A DNA stretch of 64,000 nucleotides from Catellatospora sp. TT07R-123 (GCF_018327705.1 NZ_BNEM01000001.1:3782001-3846000), one strand, 5' to 3'; positions 9,501-20,296 are shown, counted from the first letter of the stretch. Made by a program: numbers and translations. The notes: generated from the letters alone by a model not told the origin.

Positions 9501-11455
9501 GCCTGGTCCGCCCGTGGACCACCACCGCGGCCCTCGGCATGATCGCGCTGGTGTCGGCGGCACTGGTGGTGATGTCGGTGCTGGTCACCCGGCGGGCCGC
9601 CGCCGACGGCGCGCAGCCGCCCGGCCACGTCGAGGTCATGGGCGGCACCGGCACGGCCGGGGTGCTGCTGGCCCTGCCCGCGGCGCTGGCCGCGCTCGCG
9701 GCGACCGCGGACAAGGACGCCAGCGTCGTGCTGACCGCCGCGCTGGGCGGGGCCAGCCTCGGGCTCGCGGCGTTCGCGGCGGTACGCAAGCTGGTCGCGC
9801 CGTACCTGGGCTGGTGCACCGTGGGCGTGGCCGTGTCGAGCACGCTGATCGCGCTGCTGGCGCTGCCCACCGACGAACCCGCCGGGGTGTACGCCGCCGC
9901 GGCGGTGCTGCTCGTCGTGCTCGCCGAACTGCTGCGCACCACCACCCGCGCCCAGCTCGGGCTGGCGCCCGCCACCCCGCGCCAGTGGCGGCGCCGGGGC
10001 GAGTTCACCGGGCCGCAGCGGTGGCGGATCAACTTCGACACCGGCACGCAGCTGCTGGAGCGCACCCGCAGCTGGCCCACGTACCCGGGGGCGATGGCCG
10101 CGGCCGCCTCGGTCGCGCCCGCCGCGATCGCCCTGGTCTCGCTCGCCCCGGCCCTCCAGGCGGCGCTGGTCCGGCCGTACGAGCGGCTCGGCGCGATCTG
10201 GCAGGGCCCGCCCCCGCCGGTGGCCAGCACCGTCGACGTGGCCGCCGCACTGACCGCGCTGCTGCTCACCATCGCCGCCGCGATCGCCGCGATCGGGTTC
10301 GGCGGCGGCGCGACCCGCGCCGTCTCGGTGGTCGTGCCTGGCGCGGCCGTCACCCTGCTGATCACCCCGGTCAGCCTCGACCTGGCCTGGCCCGCCGGAG
10401 TGCTCGCGGCGCTGGCCGTGTTCACCGTCTGCATGCTCAGCGTGGCGCTGACCGACCCGCCGTCGACCGAGGACAGCGACCGGGCCGTCCGCGCCGCCCG
10501 GGTCGCGGTGCTGGTCATCGGCCTGATCGCGGGCGGCGCCGGGCTCGCGGGCAGCCTCGCCACCCCCGGGCTGACCATCTTCACCTTCGGCGGCGCCGTC
10601 GCCGTCGGTGCCGCCGCCGCGCTGGGCGGCCGGTCGCAGCCCGCGCGCATCCTCGGCTGGCTCGGCGGCGCCCTGGCCGCCGAGCTGTTCGTGCTCACGG
10701 TCAGCCTGCACATCGGGGCGCGGCCGGAGTGGTCGGCGTTCGGCGTCCTCGCCGTCGGCGCGGTCCTCATCGTCGGCACCGCGCTGCACCCGCGCTTCCA
10801 GCGCCCCGAGGCGCTGCGCGAGGCCAGCGCGGTCGAGTGGGCCGGGTACGCCGCCGGGCTGATCGGGTTGGCCCTGGCCGCCCGGTCCACCACCCACGCG
10901 GCGGCGCTGCTGGTCGGCTGGGGTGCGGTGCTCGGCATCGCGGCGACCCGGGCCGGGCGGCCGCCGTTGCAGCGGCGCATCCTGTTCTGGGCGGCCGCGA
11001 TCAGCGAGATCGCCGCCTGGTGGCTGATCATGCGGACCGCCTCGGTGGCGCTGCCGGAGGCGTACACACTGCCGTTCGCGCTGCTGGCGCTCGGCGTCGG
11101 GCTGCTGGAACTGCGCCAGCGCCCGCAGCTGGGCAGCTGGGCGGCGTACGGGCCGGCGCTGGTCGCGGCGTTCGGGCCGACGGTCGTCGTGGTGCTGGTG
11201 ACCGACACCAACCCGATCCGGGAGGTGGGGCTGCTGGTCGCGGCGATCGTGACACTGATCATCGGCTCGCAGCGGCAGCAGCAGGCACCGGTGGCGATCG
11301 GGGCGGCGGTCACGGTGATCGCCTCGCTGCACGCGCTGACGCTGGTCGGCAACACGTGGCTCGGCGTGCTGATCGGCGGCATCGTGCTGATCGTGCTGGG
11401 CGCCAGCAACGAACGCCGCCGCCAGGCGACAGACCGCTACAACCAGATGCGCTGA
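6581..11455 (+). CDS. Giant polytopic membrane protein with N-terminal zinc ribbon
   Basis: This 1,624-residue protein has a GTG start with GGAGG 5 nt before it. Residues 7-23 form a zinc ribbon (C7, C10, C20, C23). A short charged helix (~30-85) looks like a coiled coil. A Pro/Ala/Gly linker (~95-165) follows. From ~170 to the end there are dozens of Ala/Leu/Val-rich hydrophobic segments with short loops, and the repeating pattern suggests internal duplication. There is no catalytic motif I recognise. The layout resembles uncharacterised actinobacterial membrane proteins that have a cytoplasmic zinc ribbon. Function is unknown; a scaffold, envelope or transport role would be speculation. The gene is monocistronic and followed by a long hairpin. 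Confidence 0.9.
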   Translation: MAANSECSMCGRMRDPSQRCPHCGNTPEQLGDELTRLSKAIADMNAEDVRLSSERKKLSSQMQAAVHQREVLMAEEAERQRKAAPKPRRWNLRPGSGATSEPAAAPAEPATVPAGAGPGAQAPDPEAPTVPRQPVAAAGRGPAGPPPGGTSRPRVAPLGEPAGPPPEASPREVQNVLLVLGSLLLGIAAVVFAVVALSNVAPQLRLAVLGLATLVLLGIAPQLVRARLTSTAESLAAVGLGLLPIDGYLLVQVVNRGEAGPLVAGLVFGATAAIAFGYHRLTRLTTPRYVVVLAAQPVLPLLAFDMIKGPAGWAVVLTGVAAQNAVMARAVELSKVPERNPIGWSAYRLRELIWVLHGLAVGGALVYGVAALLTAHAVPTVLLAGLSLLAAAAIGLLGALMVRRRPLSEIAAAAMVLAVIGSAARVAVVTLPGRAFVVIAAVVALTGLAVRAVPASIRRGPQLAATVALGVLALFTVGAALRAALALPIAARPLWHADTAAFTAAVVRQAGSPGWSLAATAALLAVAAALALPTAYRREAAVAAAALAALSAPASFGLSWAVSQWLLVGAAVAVLAVGIGAGAVVLIRATTGPDTPDSVPWGASTPRSARAYLIAAVVLVAAALSVALAAQSSTAGVLAAFTVAGALLAMLPRVVVAPPEAAVLGDAAAGIAAFSAPGAVGVGVLTLFPAAGQAAALACAQLACAVTLGLVAARLVAQRRIRTPLAAGAGLGTLLVAGAGFVAAGATTLDAAVGALLLFAAILLALAPSIDSGRRADRVLDGADIAAGAVTVGLIGSLGRIAYQVVPQAWLVLAAAIVLVVAMAVRSLPEELRRGPSAGTGVAGAVLVVVAGYPALSGGMQALARPGQLWSADLAPVGAQGFGWQGPVALLVLAVAAAVVLPAPRNYHAAAVAVVLATVGTPAALGWPWWAPIVLGLTIATGYAIAAVIAQDTRAGYTRLTVAVAVALYALGASLVRPWTTTAALGMIALVSAALVVMSVLVTRRAAADGAQPPGHVEVMGGTGTAGVLLALPAALAALAATADKDASVVLTAALGGASLGLAAFAAVRKLVAPYLGWCTVGVAVSSTLIALLALPTDEPAGVYAAAAVLLVVLAELLRTTTRAQLGLAPATPRQWRRRGEFTGPQRWRINFDTGTQLLERTRSWPTYPGAMAAAASVAPAAIALVSLAPALQAALVRPYERLGAIWQGPPPPVASTVDVAAALTALLLTIAAAIAAIGFGGGATRAVSVVVPGAAVTLLITPVSLDLAWPAGVLAALAVFTVCMLSVALTDPPSTEDSDRAVRAARVAVLVIGLIAGGAGLAGSLATPGLTIFTFGGAVAVGAAAALGGRSQPARILGWLGGALAAELFVLTVSLHIGARPEWSAFGVLAVGAVLIVGTALHPRFQRPEALREASAVEWAGYAAGLIGLALAARSTTHAAALLVGWGAVLGIAATRAGRPPLQRRILFWAAAISEIAAWWLIMRTASVALPEAYTLPFALLALGVGLLELRQRPQLGSWAAYGPALVAAFGPTVVVVLVTDTNPIREVGLLVAAIVTLIIGSQRQQQAPVAIGAAVTVIASLHALTLVGNTWLGVLIGGIVLIVLGASNERRRQATDRYNQMR

Positions 11456-11490
11456 ACCGGGGTCGGCACGCCGCCGAGCGAGCGCTTTAG

Positions 11491-11555
11491 ATAGACGTTG
11501 GCCTATTACATCGACTGGGAGTCGATCGAAGTCGACGTAATAGGCCAACGTCTAT
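11491..11555. terminator. 25-bp inverted repeat between convergent genes
   Basis: The arms at 11491-11515 and 11531-11555 match at 24 of 25 positions around a 15-nt loop. The one mismatch is A-C if read from the + strand but a U-G wobble in the - strand transcript. It lies between the 3' ends of the giant membrane protein gene and purE, so a bidirectional terminator is the simplest reading. The arms are much A/T-richer than the flanks and have no T-tract, so a mobile palindromic element is also possible. Confidence 0.65.
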
Positions 11556-11633
11556 GAAAACGGGGCGGGTGGGCCGGGCCGGGGCGGGGCGGCGGCGGCG
11601 GCGCAAGTGCGGCGCGGCTGGGTGCCCCGGGAG

Positions 11634-12134
11634 TCAGAGGGTGGCGCGCAGCGCCTTGTCCTTCTCGGCGACCAGTTCCGTCAGGCTGTGCGCGTAGTCC
11701 GTCAGCTTGGCCCGCAGCGTCGCGTCGTGGATGCCAAGCATGCGCACCGCGAGCAGGCCCGCGTTGCGCGCCCCGGCGATCGACACCGTCGCCACCGGGA
11801 TACCGGCGGGCATCTGCACGATCGACATCAGCGAGTCCATGCCGTCGAGGTACTTCAGCGGCACCGGCACCCCGATCACCGGCAGCGGCGTCGCCGAGGC
11901 GACCATGCCGGGCAGATGAGCGGCCCCGCCCGCCCCCGCGATGATCACCTTGAGCCCGCGGTCGGCGGCGGCACCCGCATACTCCAGCATGAAGTGGGGC
12001 GTACGGTGCGCCGACACGACCCGCACCTCGAACTCGACGCCGAACTCGGTCAGCGCCTCGGCTGCGGCGCGCATGACCGGCCAGTCCGAGTCCGAACCCA
12101 TGATCACCGCGACCTGGGGAGCCGCCTCGGTCAT
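11634..12134 (-). CDS. purE: N5-carboxyaminoimidazole ribonucleotide mutase
   Basis: This 166-residue class I PurE converts N5-CAIR to CAIR in de novo purine synthesis. The N-terminus carries the phosphate/substrate motif [12 protein letters not shown] (~10-21). SAHRTPH (~46-52) contains the family's catalytic histidine, and [13 protein letters not shown] and the [10 protein letters not shown] loop follow. The ATG start overlaps the purK stop by 4 bases (ATGA), so translation is coupled. It is the last gene of the three-gene unit and ends just before the 25-bp inverted repeat. Confidence 0.97.
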   Translation of the reverse strand: MTEAAPQVAVIMGSDSDWPVMRAAAEALTEFGVEFEVRVVSAHRTPHFMLEYAGAAADRGLKVIIAGAGGAAHLPGMVASATPLPVIGVPVPLKYLDGMDSLMSIVQMPAGIPVATVSIAGARNAGLLAVRMLGIHDATLRAKLTDYAHSLTELVAEKDKALRATL

Positions 12135-13312
12135 GACATCGCCTTTCCGTAGGTGAGCCAGTGCGCCGCGCGGGCCGCACGGGCCCGGCAGTCGTCGAGG
12201 TCGGCGCCGAGCGCCGTGACGTGGCCGATCTTGCGGCCGGGCCGGGTCTGCTTGCCGTACAGGTGCAGCTTGACGCCGGGTTCGGCGGCCATCAGGTGGT
12301 GCACCCGCTCGTCGATGCCGATGCCGCCCTCCGGACCGCCGAGCACGTTGACCATGACCACGGCCGGGGCGGCCAGCGTGGTGTCGCCCATCGGGTAGTC
12401 GAGCACGGCCCGCAGGTGCTGCTCGAACTGCGAGGTGCGGGCGCCCTCGATGGTCCAGTGCCCGGAGTTGTGCGGCCGCATCGCCAGCTCGTTGATCACG
12501 AGCCCGGCCGGCGTCTCGCTCTGCTCGCCGGTTCGAGGCCCGCCTCCGGCGACCTCGAACAGCTCCACCGCGAGCATCCCGACCACGCCCAGTTCGTGGG
12601 CGATCCGGATGGCGAGCTGCTGCGCCTCCAGCGCCAGATCCTCGGACAGGTTCGGCGCGGGGGCGAGCACCTCGACGCAGATGCCGTCGCGCTGCACGGT
12701 CTCGACGACCGGGTACACCGCGACCTGGCCGTACGGCGAGCGGGCGACCTGGACCGCGAGCTCGCGGCGCAGCTGCACCTTCTCCTCGACGATCAGCTCG
12801 GCGCCGCTGGCGAGCAGGTCGCTGATCTCGGCCGGGTCCTCGACGACGAAGACGCCGCGGCCGTCGTACCCGCCCCGGGCGGTCTTGACGACGGCGGGCA
12901 GCCCGAACGCGACCAGCTCGGCTGCGGTGTGCAGCGGTGCCCAGCGCGGCACGGGCGCGCCGAGCTCGGTGAGCCGGCGCCGCATGGCGTGCTTGTCCTG
13001 GGCGTAGTGCAGCGCGTCGGCGCCGGGGAAGACCGGGTGGCCCTCGGCGGCCAGGGCGCGGATGTGCTCGCCGGGCACGTGCTCGTGGTCGAAGGTGACC
13101 ACGTCGCACGCCTTGGCGAAGTCGCGCAGCGCGGCCAGGTCGGTATGCCTGCCGAGCTGGACGTCGGCTGCGACCAGTGCGGCGGATTCGTCGGGGTCGG
13201 TGGCGAGCACCCGCAGCGATTGACCGAGGGCGATCGCGGCCTGGTGGGTCATACGGGCGAGCTGGCCGCCGCCGATCATGCCGACGACAGGGAGTCCGGT
13301 GCGCGTGTCCAT
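12131..13312 (-). CDS. purK: N5-carboxyaminoimidazole ribonucleotide synthase
   Basis: This 393-residue ATP-grasp enzyme makes N5-CAIR from AIR, bicarbonate and ATP, the step before PurE. The N-terminal nucleotide-like fold has [11 protein letters not shown] (~11-21) and the FDHEHVP loop (~74-80). The ATP-grasp core shows [14 protein letters not shown] (~146-159), and the metal-binding end is [15 protein letters not shown] (~279-293). The start follows the upstream asparagine-synthetase-like gene by only 15 nt, and purE overlaps its end by 4 bases. All three are probably co-transcribed. Confidence 0.96.
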   Translation of the reverse strand: MDTRTGLPVVGMIGGGQLARMTHQAAIALGQSLRVLATDPDESAALVAADVQLGRHTDLAALRDFAKACDVVTFDHEHVPGEHIRALAAEGHPVFPGADALHYAQDKHAMRRRLTELGAPVPRWAPLHTAAELVAFGLPAVVKTARGGYDGRGVFVVEDPAEISDLLASGAELIVEEKVQLRRELAVQVARSPYGQVAVYPVVETVQRDGICVEVLAPAPNLSEDLALEAQQLAIRIAHELGVVGMLAVELFEVAGGGPRTGEQSETPAGLVINELAMRPHNSGHWTIEGARTSQFEQHLRAVLDYPMGDTTLAAPAVVMVNVLGGPEGGIGIDERVHHLMAAEPGVKLHLYGKQTRPGRKIGHVTALGADLDDCRARAARAAHWLTYGKAMS

Positions 13313-13327
13313 CGCCGCGAAGTCTAG

Positions 13328-15517
13328 TCAGCGCCGCTTAGCCGCAGGCCGACCGCCCTTGCGGCCAGTGGACTGGGCCACCTGCCGGGGCTTGGCCAGC
13401 GCCAATATCAGTGGGGTGCGCCGGTCGTCCTGCCCGAACGGGTTGTCGGCGCACAGCGCCGCCAGCAGCCCGGCGGGCGGATCGCCCGGCCGCGACCAGC
13501 CGAGCAGCCGCATGCCGCCGTCGCCGACGCCGATGACGGCGCATCCGGCCAGGGCCGCGTACACGTCGGCGGGCAGGGCCTTGCGCAGCGCGGCGGCGAG
13601 CTGCTCGGCGACCTGCTGCGGTTCGCGTGGCGGCGGCACCACGGCCAGGTGCGCCGGGGCGCAGGCGTGCTCGCGCGGCGGGCAGACCGAGCGGGCCAGC
13701 GGCCCGGCGATGCGGTCGGACCAGGCCCGCCGCCCGAACCGGGCGCAGAGGGCGGCCGCGCCGAGCCGGGCGGCGCCGCTGTGCTCCAGCGCCACCTGCA
13801 CGGTCCACGGGTCGGTCAGGCCGGTGCCGGGCCCGGCGAGCCGGACCAGGGCGCGGGCGACGGCGCCGGGGCGGATGTCCCAGACTCCCCGGGCGAGCCC
13901 CTGCGCGACGGCGATCGGCTTGGCCGCCACCAGCAGGTGCCACGGCTGGCGCAGCGCCTGGCGGGACGGCTTGTCGGCGCCGTGGGCGAACTCGGCGACG
14001 TACCAGGCGATCTTGTCGGCGATGCGGTCGCCGGCGGCCATCGGCTCGGTGGTCAGCGCGTGGCGCACCCAGTCCTGCCCGTCCGCGGTGACCGCCGGGG
14101 CGGCGGGCGGGCGGCCCGGGGCCGGGCGGGCGGCGGGGACGGCACCGGCCGGGCGGCGGTGCGGCCCGACGACGGTGAGCAGCCAGCGCTCCAGGACGTA
14201 CCGCCGCCAGAGCCGGTCGGTCGCGGCCGGGCCCGCACCGGGCAGGTCCTGCATCGCGGTCAGGCCCGCGTGGTCGGTGGTGCCGTGGCGCGGGTAGAGC
14301 AGGGCGCCGATCAGTTCGGCGCGCAGCCGCTGGAGCACCTCGTGTAGGGGCGGTTCCAGCGGGGCGGTCCCGGCGGCCAGGGCCGCGCGGGCCGACGGCG
14401 GCGGCAGGGCACGCTCGGCCGTCGAGCGCAGTTCGGCGCGCAGCGCCTCGTCGGTGGTCTCCAGCTCCCGGTACGGGAAGCGCAGGCTGACGCCGTAGCG
14501 GGCGGCGACCCGGTCGGCGAGCCGGGGCAGGTGGTTGGCGGGCCCGGTCCAGCCGGTGCTGCACAGCAGCGCGTCGACCTCGCCGCCGGTGGCCCGCGCG
14601 ACCGCCCAGCACAGGTATCCGGCCAGGTCGGGCACTGGTTCGCCGACGTCGGCGAGGAAGGCGTCGACGTCGATCTCGTCGGCGAAGAACGGCAGCGCCC
14701 GGTGCCGCACGCCGTCGCCCAGCGGCGTGAGCAGCGCGGCGGCGTACGCGGAGGACTCGCTGGGCAGGCCGGGGAAGTTGACCGAGTAGACGGGCAGTCC
14801 GCGGGCGGTGACGCGTTCGGCCAGGGCGGTGCCGAGCACGGCCGCGCCGGGCATGCCGGGTCCGAGCAGCACCCCGACCCGGTCCTCGCCGAGGGCCTCC
14901 ACCAGCGCGAGGCGGCCGGACGGGGCGGCGCCGCGGCCGCGTACCGGCGGATGGGCCCGCACCGACCAGCCGTCGGCCTGCCCGCGCCCGATCTCGACCA
15001 CCTGGCCGGGCAGCACCCGGCGGATGCCGTCGAAGAAGGTGGCCGCGCCCTCGTCGCACGAGCCGACGGCCAGGAACCGCTGCACGGTCTCCGGGTCGGG
15101 CGCGGCGGGGACCCCGGCGGCCAGCAGCGCGGCCGGTTCGCTGGCCACCAGCACCGCGCTGCGGGTGCGGGCGTAGTAGAGCGGCGGGCCGTCGCCGTTG
15201 CGGGCCAGCACCAGGCCGTCCGGGTCGGCCAGGACCAGGGTGTACGGCTGCCCGCCGGTGATCAGCCCGACCGGCCCCCGTTCGGCGCGCCGCGCGGTCA
15301 GGGTGCTCAGCTCGGCGATGCCGTCCAGGACGAGCACGGCGCCGCCGTCGAGGCGGTGCACGATCGGCAGTGCGGCACGCACCAGCAGCCGGGCCGGTCC
15401 GGACGCGCCGCGCGCCTCCTCGGAGCCGCGCGGGGCCAGTGCCCGCGACAGCGCGGTCAGCGTCTCGGTGGAGTTGCGATCGGAGCCGAAGCTCAGCAGG
15501 GCGGCGAGGCCGGCCAT
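13328..15517 (-). CDS. Degenerate asparagine-synthetase-like protein fused to a CofE-like domain
   Basis: This 729-residue protein has two parts. Residues ~1-450 follow the asparagine synthetase/lasso-cyclase layout: an N-terminal amidotransferase-like fold, then an AsnB-like synthetase region with [11 protein letters not shown] (~343-353) and [11 protein letters not shown] (~436-446). The catalytic residues of the family are missing. The protein begins MAG with no Cys-2, the SGGxDS pyrophosphate loop is replaced by [10 protein letters not shown] (~217-226), and the GEGGDE-like site by CSTGWTG (~319-325). After a Pro/Ala linker (~455-475), residues ~476-715 resemble F420-0:gamma-glutamyl ligase (CofE)-like proteins, with [10 protein letters not shown] and the tail [15 protein letters not shown]. 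It is probably non-catalytic in the first half. Its place 15 nt before purK suggests a link to purine or ribonucleotide metabolism. Domain calls are by eye; the CofE likeness is moderate. Confidence 0.75.
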   Translation of the reverse strand: MAGLAALLSFGSDRNSTETLTALSRALAPRGSEEARGASGPARLLVRAALPIVHRLDGGAVLVLDGIAELSTLTARRAERGPVGLITGGQPYTLVLADPDGLVLARNGDGPPLYYARTRSAVLVASEPAALLAAGVPAAPDPETVQRFLAVGSCDEGAATFFDGIRRVLPGQVVEIGRGQADGWSVRAHPPVRGRGAAPSGRLALVEALGEDRVGVLLGPGMPGAAVLGTALAERVTARGLPVYSVNFPGLPSESSAYAAALLTPLGDGVRHRALPFFADEIDVDAFLADVGEPVPDLAGYLCWAVARATGGEVDALLCSTGWTGPANHLPRLADRVAARYGVSLRFPYRELETTDEALRAELRSTAERALPPPSARAALAAGTAPLEPPLHEVLQRLRAELIGALLYPRHGTTDHAGLTAMQDLPGAGPAATDRLWRRYVLERWLLTVVGPHRRPAGAVPAARPAPGRPPAAPAVTADGQDWVRHALTTEPMAAGDRIADKIAWYVAEFAHGADKPSRQALRQPWHLLVAAKPIAVAQGLARGVWDIRPGAVARALVRLAGPGTGLTDPWTVQVALEHSGAARLGAAALCARFGRRAWSDRIAGPLARSVCPPREHACAPAHLAVVPPPREPQQVAEQLAAALRKALPADVYAALAGCAVIGVGDGGMRLLGWSRPGDPPAGLLAALCADNPFGQDDRRTPLILALAKPRQVAQSTGRKGGRPAAKRR

Positions 15518-15593
15518 GCGGTCATCTCCTCAGCGGGGCCTTGGGGGAAGCCTCAGCCTAGCCAGGATTGTCCGTTTGACGGCTCATATAGTG

Positions 15594-17606
<2,013 letters not shown>

Positions 17607-17674
17607 CCGCCCACTCTCTCACACCGTGATCCGCCCCAGCCTCGGCTCACCGCGCCGCAGTCTGTCCACGCGCT

Positions 17675-17710
17675 ACACCTCATGTGGTGTGAGCACACCC
17701 CCTGAGGTGT
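17675..17710. repeat. Nested inverted repeat in intergenic DNA
   Basis: ACACCTCA (17675-17682) pairs with TGAGGTGT (17703-17710). Inside it GGTGTG (17686-17691) pairs with CACACC (17694-17699). It lies between the end of the methyltransferase gene and the start of the DUF255 gene, both on the - strand. It could be a terminator for the first or an operator for the second. Confidence 0.45.
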
Positions 17711-17753
17711 GGCGCCGAACGCGACCACGGCCGCCGCCCCGGCCCACGGCGGG

Positions 17754-18488
17754 TCAGGCGAGGCGGGTCGCGCGGTGCACCCGGGTCAGGTGCGGCATCG
17801 GGAAGCGGGCGTGCCCGGCCAGCTCCCGGCCGGCCAGCAGCTCGCGGATCTCCCCGAGCAGCGCGGCCCGCTCATGGTCGGTGCCCACCAGGTACGGCGA
17901 GCGCGTGGTCGCCAGCGCCACCAGGTCGTCGGGGGTCATCCACCTGTCGTGCGGGAACTCCCCCGCCTCGACCGGCCCGAACAGGGGCCCGAAGTCCGAC
18001 AGCGGCCGCTGCGCGGCGGCCTCCCCGCCCCCGTCGATGATCTCGACGAACCGGACGGTCCACGGTGCACCCAGGTCGGCGTCGTTCCAGAACGCGGCGA
18101 GCACGCCCGCCGGGCGCAGCACCCGGGCGATCTCCGGATGGGCCCGCTCGGGGTCGAACCAGTGGTACGCCTGCCCCGCCACGACCGCGTCGACAGACCC
18201 GTCGGGCAGCGGGATCCGCTCCGCCGACCCCGCGTACGCCATGACCCCCGGGCTGGTCTGGAGCAGGTGCTCCCGCATCAGGTTGTCGGGTTCGACCGCG
18301 ACCACCTCGTGGCCGTGGCGGTGCAGCAGGCGGCTCAGGATGCCGGTGCCCGCGCCCAGGTCCACCACCCGCAGCGGACGCTCGCCGAGCGCCCAGACCA
18401 CCGCCTCGGGCGCGTACGACGGGCGGTGGCGGTCGTAGCGCTCCGCCGCGCTGCCGAACGAGCGGGCGTGCGAGATCGGCTCGGTCAT
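17754..18488 (-). CDS. Class I SAM-dependent methyltransferase
   Basis: This 244-residue protein has the Rossmann methyltransferase fold. Motif I is VVDLGAGTGILSRLL (~41-55), the acidic residue of motif II is in VVAVEPD (~62-68), and the post-II region is AGSAERIPLPDGSVDAV. The AYHWFDPERAHPEIARVLRP segment is typical of the Methyltransf_11 group of small-molecule methyltransferases. The substrate cannot be told. The gene is divergent from the hypothetical gene at 18666 across 177 bp and appears monocistronic. Confidence 0.9.
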   Translation of the reverse strand: MTEPISHARSFGSAAERYDRHRPSYAPEAVVWALGERPLRVVDLGAGTGILSRLLHRHGHEVVAVEPDNLMREHLLQTSPGVMAYAGSAERIPLPDGSVDAVVAGQAYHWFDPERAHPEIARVLRPAGVLAAFWNDADLGAPWTVRFVEIIDGGGEAAAQRPLSDFGPLFGPVEAGEFPHDRWMTPDDLVALATTRSPYLVGTDHERAALLGEIRELLAGRELAGHARFPMPHLTRVHRATRLA

Positions 18489-18653
18489 GATCTCACCCTA
18501 GCCGCGCCCGTACCGCCTCCGGAGAGGTGGCGGACGGTGCGTGACCCCGAGAGAGTCTCGCGGACCACCCGGTCGGGCGACCGTGGACACGGCTGCGGGA
18601 CGACTGTCACAGATTGAGCTCTTTGCCTGACGGCCGCCGTCGTTTCCTGGTTC

Positions 18654-18665
18654 TACGATGGGCCG
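18654..18665 (+). promoter_or_regulatory. Leaderless-type -10 box
   Basis: TACGAT (18654-18659) ends 6 nt before the ATG at 18666, with no ribosome site between. This spacing matches the TANNNT-start arrangement of actinobacterial leaderless transcripts. No clear -35 box. Confidence 0.5.
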
Positions 18666-19505
18666 ATGTCGTCTCCGACCGGCGTGGCGCCGGCCAACGC
18701 CGTCTCGGACGAGCACTCCAAGGACATCCTCTACCGCGAGGTCTACGACCCGTTCACCGCGACCTGGTTCCGCGAGCTCGCCGCCTCGCCCGAACGCAAG
18801 GACCTGCTCGGCCGGGTCGGCCCCGGAGACGCGCTGACCGGCCTCAACCGCATGAACGAGATGTTCCGCGACCTGGTCGACGCCTCGCTGCGGGAGCTGG
18901 GCCCGCGGCTGGACGGCATGCTGGGCCTGGTCGCGACGCACTGCGACGAGGTGACCTGGGCGGGCCAGCGGGTGCCGCCGCCGGGCGCGAGCCCGGAGCA
19001 GCTGCTGGCCTCGCTGACCCACAAGCTGAAGCGCAACATCAGCCTGGGCGCGGTCGAGGCCGTGATCTGCCTGGAGTCGGCCCTGCGATACGGGCGCGAC
19101 GTGGTGGGCCTGAGCGGCGATCCGCTGCGGGAGCTGCTGCGCGGCAGCCGCCAGCTCTACAAGGCACTGGCGTACGTGCACGACGACCAGGAGAAGACCC
19201 GGTTCGAGTTCCTGACCGGGACGACCGGCTTCCTCGCCTATCCTGACGCGACCTTCGAGCACGTGCTGCTGCACGGCCGCTACCGCATCCCCGCGGACAA
19301 GTTCGTCCTGATCGGCGCGGGCGGCGAGCGGCGGCTGCGGTTCGTGCCGCTGCCACCGCACACCGAGCCGCTGGCCACCCCGGTCAAACGCTGCCCGGCC
19401 GAACGGCTGCGCGGGATCGTCGACGAGCATCCGACGCTCAACGCGGCGCTGTGGGACCTGGTCATCGACATCTACGACCGGTCAGGCCGCTTCGCCCCCG
19501 CCTGA
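18666..19505 (+). CDS. Conserved-looking hypothetical protein
   Basis: This is a 279-residue soluble protein that I do not recognise. It has no signal peptide and no membrane segment. The N-terminal half is acidic and helical, with YREVYDPFTATWFRELAASP near the start and DGMLGLVATHCDEVTWAG around 80-97. The C-terminal half has alternating beta-like stretches, such as FVLIGAGGERRLRFVPLPPH. The ATG start is supported by a TACGAT box 6 nt upstream and by high-GC third-position codon use throughout. It converges on pspA, with a hairpin between the two stop codons. Confidence 0.75.
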   Translation: MSSPTGVAPANAVSDEHSKDILYREVYDPFTATWFRELAASPERKDLLGRVGPGDALTGLNRMNEMFRDLVDASLRELGPRLDGMLGLVATHCDEVTWAGQRVPPPGASPEQLLASLTHKLKRNISLGAVEAVICLESALRYGRDVVGLSGDPLRELLRGSRQLYKALAYVHDDQEKTRFEFLTGTTGFLAYPDATFEHVLLHGRYRIPADKFVLIGAGGERRLRFVPLPPHTEPLATPVKRCPAERLRGIVDEHPTLNAALWDLVIDIYDRSGRFAPA

Positions 19506-19515
19506 GCCGCACTGA

Positions 19516-19541
19516 GCCGCCCCGACCCGCCGGGGCACGGC
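19516..19541. terminator. GC-rich hairpin between convergent genes
   Basis: CCCCG (19520-19524) and CGGGG (19531-19535), extended by flanking GCCG/CGGC bases, form a compact hairpin in the 37-bp gap between two convergent stop codons. It is a likely bidirectional terminator without a T-tract. Confidence 0.5.
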
Positions 19542-19542
19542 C

Positions 19543-20265
19543 TCAGCGCGGCCCCGAGCCCGCCTTCATCTCGGCCAGCCGCTGCTCGATCTCGCTGTCC
19601 CGGGCCCCGGCCGCCAGCTGCTCGAACTGCTTGTCGATGCTGGAGGCGGCCAGCTCCTCGTGCCCCTTGAGCCGGGCCTCCTCCCGCCGCACCATCTCCT
19701 CGAACCGGCTGATCTCGCTGGTCGGGTCGACCATGTCGATGTTGCCGACGGCGTCCTGCACCTTCCCTCGCGCCTCGGACACCTTGGCCCGGCTGACCAG
19801 CTCGTCGCGCTTGCGGCGCAGCTCCTCCAGCTTGGTGCGCATCTGCGCGACACCCTCTTTGAGCTGCTCGGTGACCTGCGTCTGCTCGGCGATGAGCGGC
19901 TGGTAGTTCTTGGCCTCGGTCTCGTACGCGATCTGCTTGCCGATGGCGATGCGGGCCAGGTCGTCGAACTTGTCCGCCTCGGGCTGGCTGCCCGCCGAGC
20001 GCATCTGGTCGGCCTTGGCGCTGGCGGCGCGGGCCTTGACCTGCCAGTCGGCCGCGGTCTTGGTCGCCTCCTGCGCGTCGGCCTCCATCAGGCGCAGGTT
20101 GCCGATGGTCGTGGCGACCGCGTTCTCGGCCTCGCCGATGCTCGCGGTGTAGTCGCGCACCATCTGGTCGAGCATCTGCTGCGGATCCTCTACCTGGTCG
20201 AGCATCGAGTGGATGTTGGCCCGCGCCATCGCGGTGATCCGCCCCAGGATCGACTGTGCCGCCAT
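19543..20265 (-). CDS. pspA: PspA/IM30 family membrane-stress protein
   Basis: This 240-residue, almost entirely helical, charged protein has the length and coiled-coil pattern of PspA/Vipp1 proteins. These coat and stabilise the inner membrane under stress. The N-terminal amphipathic helix region is ILGRITAMARANIHSMLDQ (~6-24), followed by the conserved EDPQQMLDQMVRDY (~26-39). Long coiled coils cover ~60-210. It is separated by 31 bp from an upstream TPM-tail membrane protein, so the two may be co-transcribed. No PspBC or ClgR partner is visible nearby. Confidence 0.92.
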   Translation of the reverse strand: MAAQSILGRITAMARANIHSMLDQVEDPQQMLDQMVRDYTASIGEAENAVATTIGNLRLMEADAQEATKTAADWQVKARAASAKADQMRSAGSQPEADKFDDLARIAIGKQIAYETEAKNYQPLIAEQTQVTEQLKEGVAQMRTKLEELRRKRDELVSRAKVSEARGKVQDAVGNIDMVDPTSEISRFEEMVRREEARLKGHEELAASSIDKQFEQLAAGARDSEIEQRLAEMKAGSGPR

Positions 20266-20296
20266 CGGTTCTGTCCTCTCCCTGCGTTGGTACTGC

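Noticed and set aside
7130..11548. 1,472-residue open frame on the - strand opposite the giant membrane protein
   Set aside because: Its composition is Arg/Gly/Gln-rich without domains, as expected for the complement of a high-GC gene. The + strand frame has hydrophobic segments and a zinc ribbon.
11634..13109. A PurK-PurE fusion
   Set aside because: The purE frame is open far upstream but reads purK in the wrong frame. The two proteins are separate with a 4-base overlap.
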